In this document: one piece after another, positions 61,219 through 64,000 of the stretch | How the letters are laid out: the number at the start of each line of letters is the position of its first letter | Numbering within the stretch: position 1 is the stretch's first letter | Assembly (NCBI GenBank): GCA_910574865.1 | Contig: CAJTDN010000019.1 | Coordinates: forward strand, 1-64,000 | DNA: 64,000 bases | Direction: 5' to 3' | Source of the DNA: Lachnospiraceae bacterium | GTDB lineage: Bacteria > Bacillota > Clostridia > Lachnospirales > Lachnospiraceae | The notes under the pieces: model-generated | Told to the model about the DNA's origin: nothing | What the model saw: only the letters and a program-made list of their open reading frames with translations | Database searches by the model: none | Made by a program: the position numbers and the translations under genes

Positions 61219-63357
61219 TTAACCTCCAAAATATTCATTTGCATATACGATTGTTTGAAGGTTATCGCTATTTTCCAGCAAAAATTCAGCCTGAATACGA
61301 TTCTTCATTTTTTCATAGTTCTCACCCACAATCTCTTCATTTGTAGAAAATATAAATACCTGTCCTGACAAATCCATAAAAAATCTTTTTGTAATATTAG
61401 CTCTATGCTCTGTATCAATTCTTGCAAATGGTGTGTCTATTACAAACGGCACTTCTTGTTTATTAAGTTTCATGAAAGACCAATATAAGGCCATAATAAA
61501 TACCTGTTTTTCACCTTTTGATAATCTTGATTTCTCAATCTCTTGCAAAATGCTTATTTTTTCATTTTTCATATCATAAAAACTTACAAATTCATTCAAG
61601 TCTTTAACATTCGCACTTGTTAATAACCCCTGACAATGAACCGTTCCATATTCTGTCCAGTATGACTCTACACCAAGTTTTTTTATCCTGTTACATACAC
61701 GCTTTGTATCAAAAGTTATATTCTTATATATATGGACATTAAAATTAGTATCAATCATAATACTATCAATAAAATTATTCTTTCTGGCTAACTCCTTAAT
61801 TTTTACCATAAAGAATTCTTCAACCTTTTTAATTTCATTGCTATATAATCGGTTTTGGAGCACATCCAAAAATGCAACTGATTTTTCGGACAACTCAGTT
61901 ATCGAAATGTTCTTTGACACCTCATCAAACTTCTTTTCTTCGCGCTTAAGAATAATCTTTTTTTCTTCTAATGCCATTTTATATAATTGTATTTTTTCTA
62001 TACAATCTTGCATTTTTTGGTTTAGTTCATTTATTTTTTCAACTAATTTTGTCTTGTTTTGCAGGTATTCATGAGCCCCTTCCACATTGCAGCTTTCAAT
62101 CTCTTGTCGCAGCTTCTGAGTTCTTTCGATTGAATCCTTTACTTCCCTTTCTGCTGCAATAACACATTCTTTATCCATTGCCATATATCTTACAATAGCA
62201 TTTTGCACAACAATATACTCCTCACCAGATAGACCAATAATATCAGGAACTTCAGACACTTCTTCTAACTCCATCTCATTATTAATTTCCTCTATTATAA
62301 GATCTGTAAGTTCTATATTGTCCTGCCAGTTTAACCTGCTGCATACCTTATGCATAACCCCCGGTAAAATACTCTTTAGGGACTCCTGCAATAATTCATG
62401 CTGTTGCTTATCATGTTCCTTTAATAATTGAACAGATAATTTCTCCAGCAACTCTTTTACTATAATATACGGAACAACTTCATTAGCCATCTTCTTTAAT
62501 TGTAAATTCTTCTCTTCTCTAATTCTTTCTTCCTCCTTTATCTGCAATAATTTCTCACTCCATTCGTCATAAGTCACGCCACCAGATAGTTTATACTTTT
62601 TATCCAAATCCTTAATTTCTCCACTAGCGTAGTCTATTTCATCTTTGATATTCTTTAGTTCAATTATGCTGTCATCATACTCTTTTTCAGCCTGTTCCAC
62701 CTGCTGTTTTACTTCAATGTAGTTGATATCATATCCCTCAGTAACTTTTTTCCCAAAAGCAAGTCGCTTAAAATTTTTCTGCATTATATCAAATGTGTCA
62801 TATCCACATAGTATCATAAATGCATTTTTAACTCTTTCGTTTCCATTTTCACCCAAAAAATAATCTGCAATTTGCTCTCCATCAAAGAAAAACAACTCAA
62901 ATAACTCTGGTGGAATAATATTCATAACATAGTTATCAAAATCCGCCAGTTCTTCACTGTTAAGCAATGTTCCATTTTTTTCCACTATAAGTTCTTCAAA
63001 CTCATCCAAAGAATCAGAACTATTGTTCCACCCCCTAGTTATCACATAAACATCATCTTCTTGACCATTAGAAAAAAGCATATCCAATTTGACATAGCAT
63101 TTTGAAGATATATCAAACCTCGAAACATCATTTATATATTTTTTAACTTCTTTGCGGTAATGTGCATTTATATTTTCAAAACCAGCCGCTTTATTGCCAT
63201 ACAGACAAAGCTTAATTCCTGAAAACAACGTTGTTTTGCCCGCTCCGTTTTTCCCACCAATAAGCACAATATTTCCTTTTTTATTTGCTTGCAAATCAAA
63301 TTCACATACTCCGGCATATGAACCAAAATTGCAAAGTTCAATTTTCTTAATCCTCAT
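61219..63357 (-). CDS. dndD: DNA phosphorothioation ATPase DndD
   Basis: The 712-residue protein is an SMC/Rad50-like ATPase. The Walker A GGKNGAGKTTLF is at 34-45, a long coiled-coil runs over about 190-530, the signature is SRLSKGEKQVFIMAL, and the Walker B VPFVIDTPFARID is near 645. DndD is thought to drive DNA structure change for sulfur insertion. It overlaps dndC by 11 bases. Confidence 0.93.
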   Translation of the reverse strand: MRIKKIELCNFGSYAGVCEFDLQANKKGNIVLIGGKNGAGKTTLFSGIKLCLYGNKAAGFENINAHYRKEVKKYINDVSRFDISSKCYVKLDMLFSNGQEDDVYVITRGWNNSSDSLDEFEELIVEKNGTLLNSEELADFDNYVMNIIPPELFELFFFDGEQIADYFLGENGNERVKNAFMILCGYDTFDIMQKNFKRLAFGKKVTEGYDINYIEVKQQVEQAEKEYDDSIIELKNIKDEIDYASGEIKDLDKKYKLSGGVTYDEWSEKLLQIKEEERIREEKNLQLKKMANEVVPYIIVKELLEKLSVQLLKEHDKQQHELLQESLKSILPGVMHKVCSRLNWQDNIELTDLIIEEINNEMELEEVSEVPDIIGLSGEEYIVVQNAIVRYMAMDKECVIAAEREVKDSIERTQKLRQEIESCNVEGAHEYLQNKTKLVEKINELNQKMQDCIEKIQLYKMALEEKKIILKREEKKFDEVSKNISITELSEKSVAFLDVLQNRLYSNEIKKVEEFFMVKIKELARKNNFIDSIMIDTNFNVHIYKNITFDTKRVCNRIKKLGVESYWTEYGTVHCQGLLTSANVKDLNEFVSFYDMKNEKISILQEIEKSRLSKGEKQVFIMALYWSFMKLNKQEVPFVIDTPFARIDTEHRANITKRFFMDLSGQVFIFSTNEEIVGENYEKMKNRIQAEFLLENSDNLQTIVYANEYFGG

Positions 63358-64000
63358 TATTTATATCTTCTTTCGCCTTCTTGATATTTTCATAGTGCAG
63401 CCAACCTTCATTAACCACTTTATCAAACGCCTTATTAACCTTTTGACCTCTTGTATAGTGCTTATTATTTTCAATGGCAACTACTAATTTTGCTAACATA
63501 TCATATTCTATATCAAATTCTTCACATGTTTGTTTTACAATATCTAATGCGTCTGCTGAAAATAATGGTACTCTATACTCATCCCATGGCAGTCTTTTCC
63601 CTTTTATATTAAAATATAAATCTACAAGCGTTCTTTTATTCAAATCCCCTTCCTTTTCCCACATTCTATCAATTGTTCTTAATTCGTCAATTGTTATTAA
63701 CTCTAAGTGTGTTCTTTCTTCCAAAACAAGCAGTTCTTCAAGTATCCTTTTTCTACCATTCATATTAAAGGAACCAAAGCCTAATTGACCATTTTCTTTT
63801 TCATAAACGGAACCATTCCGTCTTCTTTTTTCTCTATATTCCGGATTTTCTCTTATAGACAATAACCAATCTCTATATTCTCGTAATGGCTCTAACCATT
63901 TTTCTCCTTTTTCAATAAATGCTTTTAATGATTTATCCTCTTTTACCATTGTGCAAATCCAACATCCAAAACGTGAATTGCCTGTTACTGCTACTTTGTT
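63347..64000 (-). CDS. dndC: DndC sulfurtransferase, C-terminal part
   Basis: The open frame continues past 63949 to the right edge; the last residues seen are VTGNSRFGCWICTMVKEDKS, the conserved DndC segment with the cysteine pair (GCWxCT). The PP-loop domain that activates the sulfur acceptor is beyond the edge. About 217 residues are visible of an expected 450-500. It is the first of dndC-D-E. Confidence 0.92.
   Translation of the reverse strand, partial: NKVAVTGNSRFGCWICTMVKEDKSLKAFIEKGEKWLEPLREYRDWLLSIRENPEYREKRRRNGSVYEKENGQLGFGSFNMNGRKRILEELLVLEERTHLELITIDELRTIDRMWEKEGDLNKRTLVDLYFNIKGKRLPWDEYRVPLFSADALDIVKQTCEEFDIEYDMLAKLVVAIENNKHYTRGQKVNKAFDKVVNEGWLHYENIKKAKEDINNED

Overview
This window reads like a chromosomal stretch of a motile anaerobic Firmicute, most likely a Lachnospiraceae-type Clostridium. 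The protein families, the strong AGGAGG-type ribosome binding sites, the GHKL/LytTR signalling pair, the GH78/GH43 sugar genes and the modular conjugative-element debris all fit. Up to about 44 kb the genes are moderately GC-rich. From about 44 kb to the end the DNA is clearly more AT-rich and consists of stacked mobile and defence modules. No species can be named from the sequence alone.

Region 1 (1-9.2 kb) begins with the first codons of an IS3-like transposase and a truncated AAA-ATPase-like gene. It is dominated by a compact signalling locus. A LytTR response regulator, an AgrC-like GHKL sensor kinase and a 46-residue peptide gene (ATGA overlap with the kinase) form one leftward operon behind a near-consensus sigma-A promoter. 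Beside it, three separate promoters share an almost identical architecture: two AGGGTCAA-type direct repeats with a 21-bp period, then -35 TAGACA, 17 bp, -10 TATGGT. They drive two single-gene exported proteins and a three-gene sugar-type ABC importer operon whose binding protein has a long extra N-terminal domain. A second, degenerate copy of the peptide's C-terminus lies upstream of the third promoter. I read this as one peptide-signalled regulon and think it is the best candidate here for an undescribed system.

Region 2 (9.2-16.5 kb) contains large nested-hairpin repeats, a DUF2971 gene, a HipA-like kinase with a small partner, an AraC remnant, MarR and GNAT genes with overlapping ends, and a GT4 glycosyltransferase. 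Region 3 (15-23.6 kb) is a leftward LlaJI-like restriction-modification operon: two C5-cytosine methyltransferases, a B3-like protein, a McrB-like motor and a LlaJI/McrC-like nuclease. It is followed, with an ATGA overlap, by an asparagine-synthetase-like protein that lacks the catalytic N-terminus. Three of the proteins carry Gly/Ala-rich inserts.

Region 4 (23.6-44 kb) holds a hybrid histidine kinase, an ABC exporter, an XRE regulator, a plant-glycan locus (GH78, GPH symporter, GH43, two esterases and a divergent AraC regulator), a DUF3990 toxin-like cluster, a UPF0158-Nudix fusion and a chemoreceptor with a sigma-D-type promoter.

Region 5 (44-64 kb) has an ABC exporter, a tRNA-end integration scar, an IrrE-type protease with a DUF4411 PIN-like protein, a GmrSD-type DUF262/DUF1524 restriction enzyme, YjdF with a probable riboswitch, an ISLre2 element, a type I toxin-antitoxin, YoeB/RelB, mobilization remnants and the dndC-D-E phosphorothioation genes running off the right edge. 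Three copies of ATTCGAACTC, each close to a duplicated arm-like repeat, suggest the modules were stacked by site-specific recombination.
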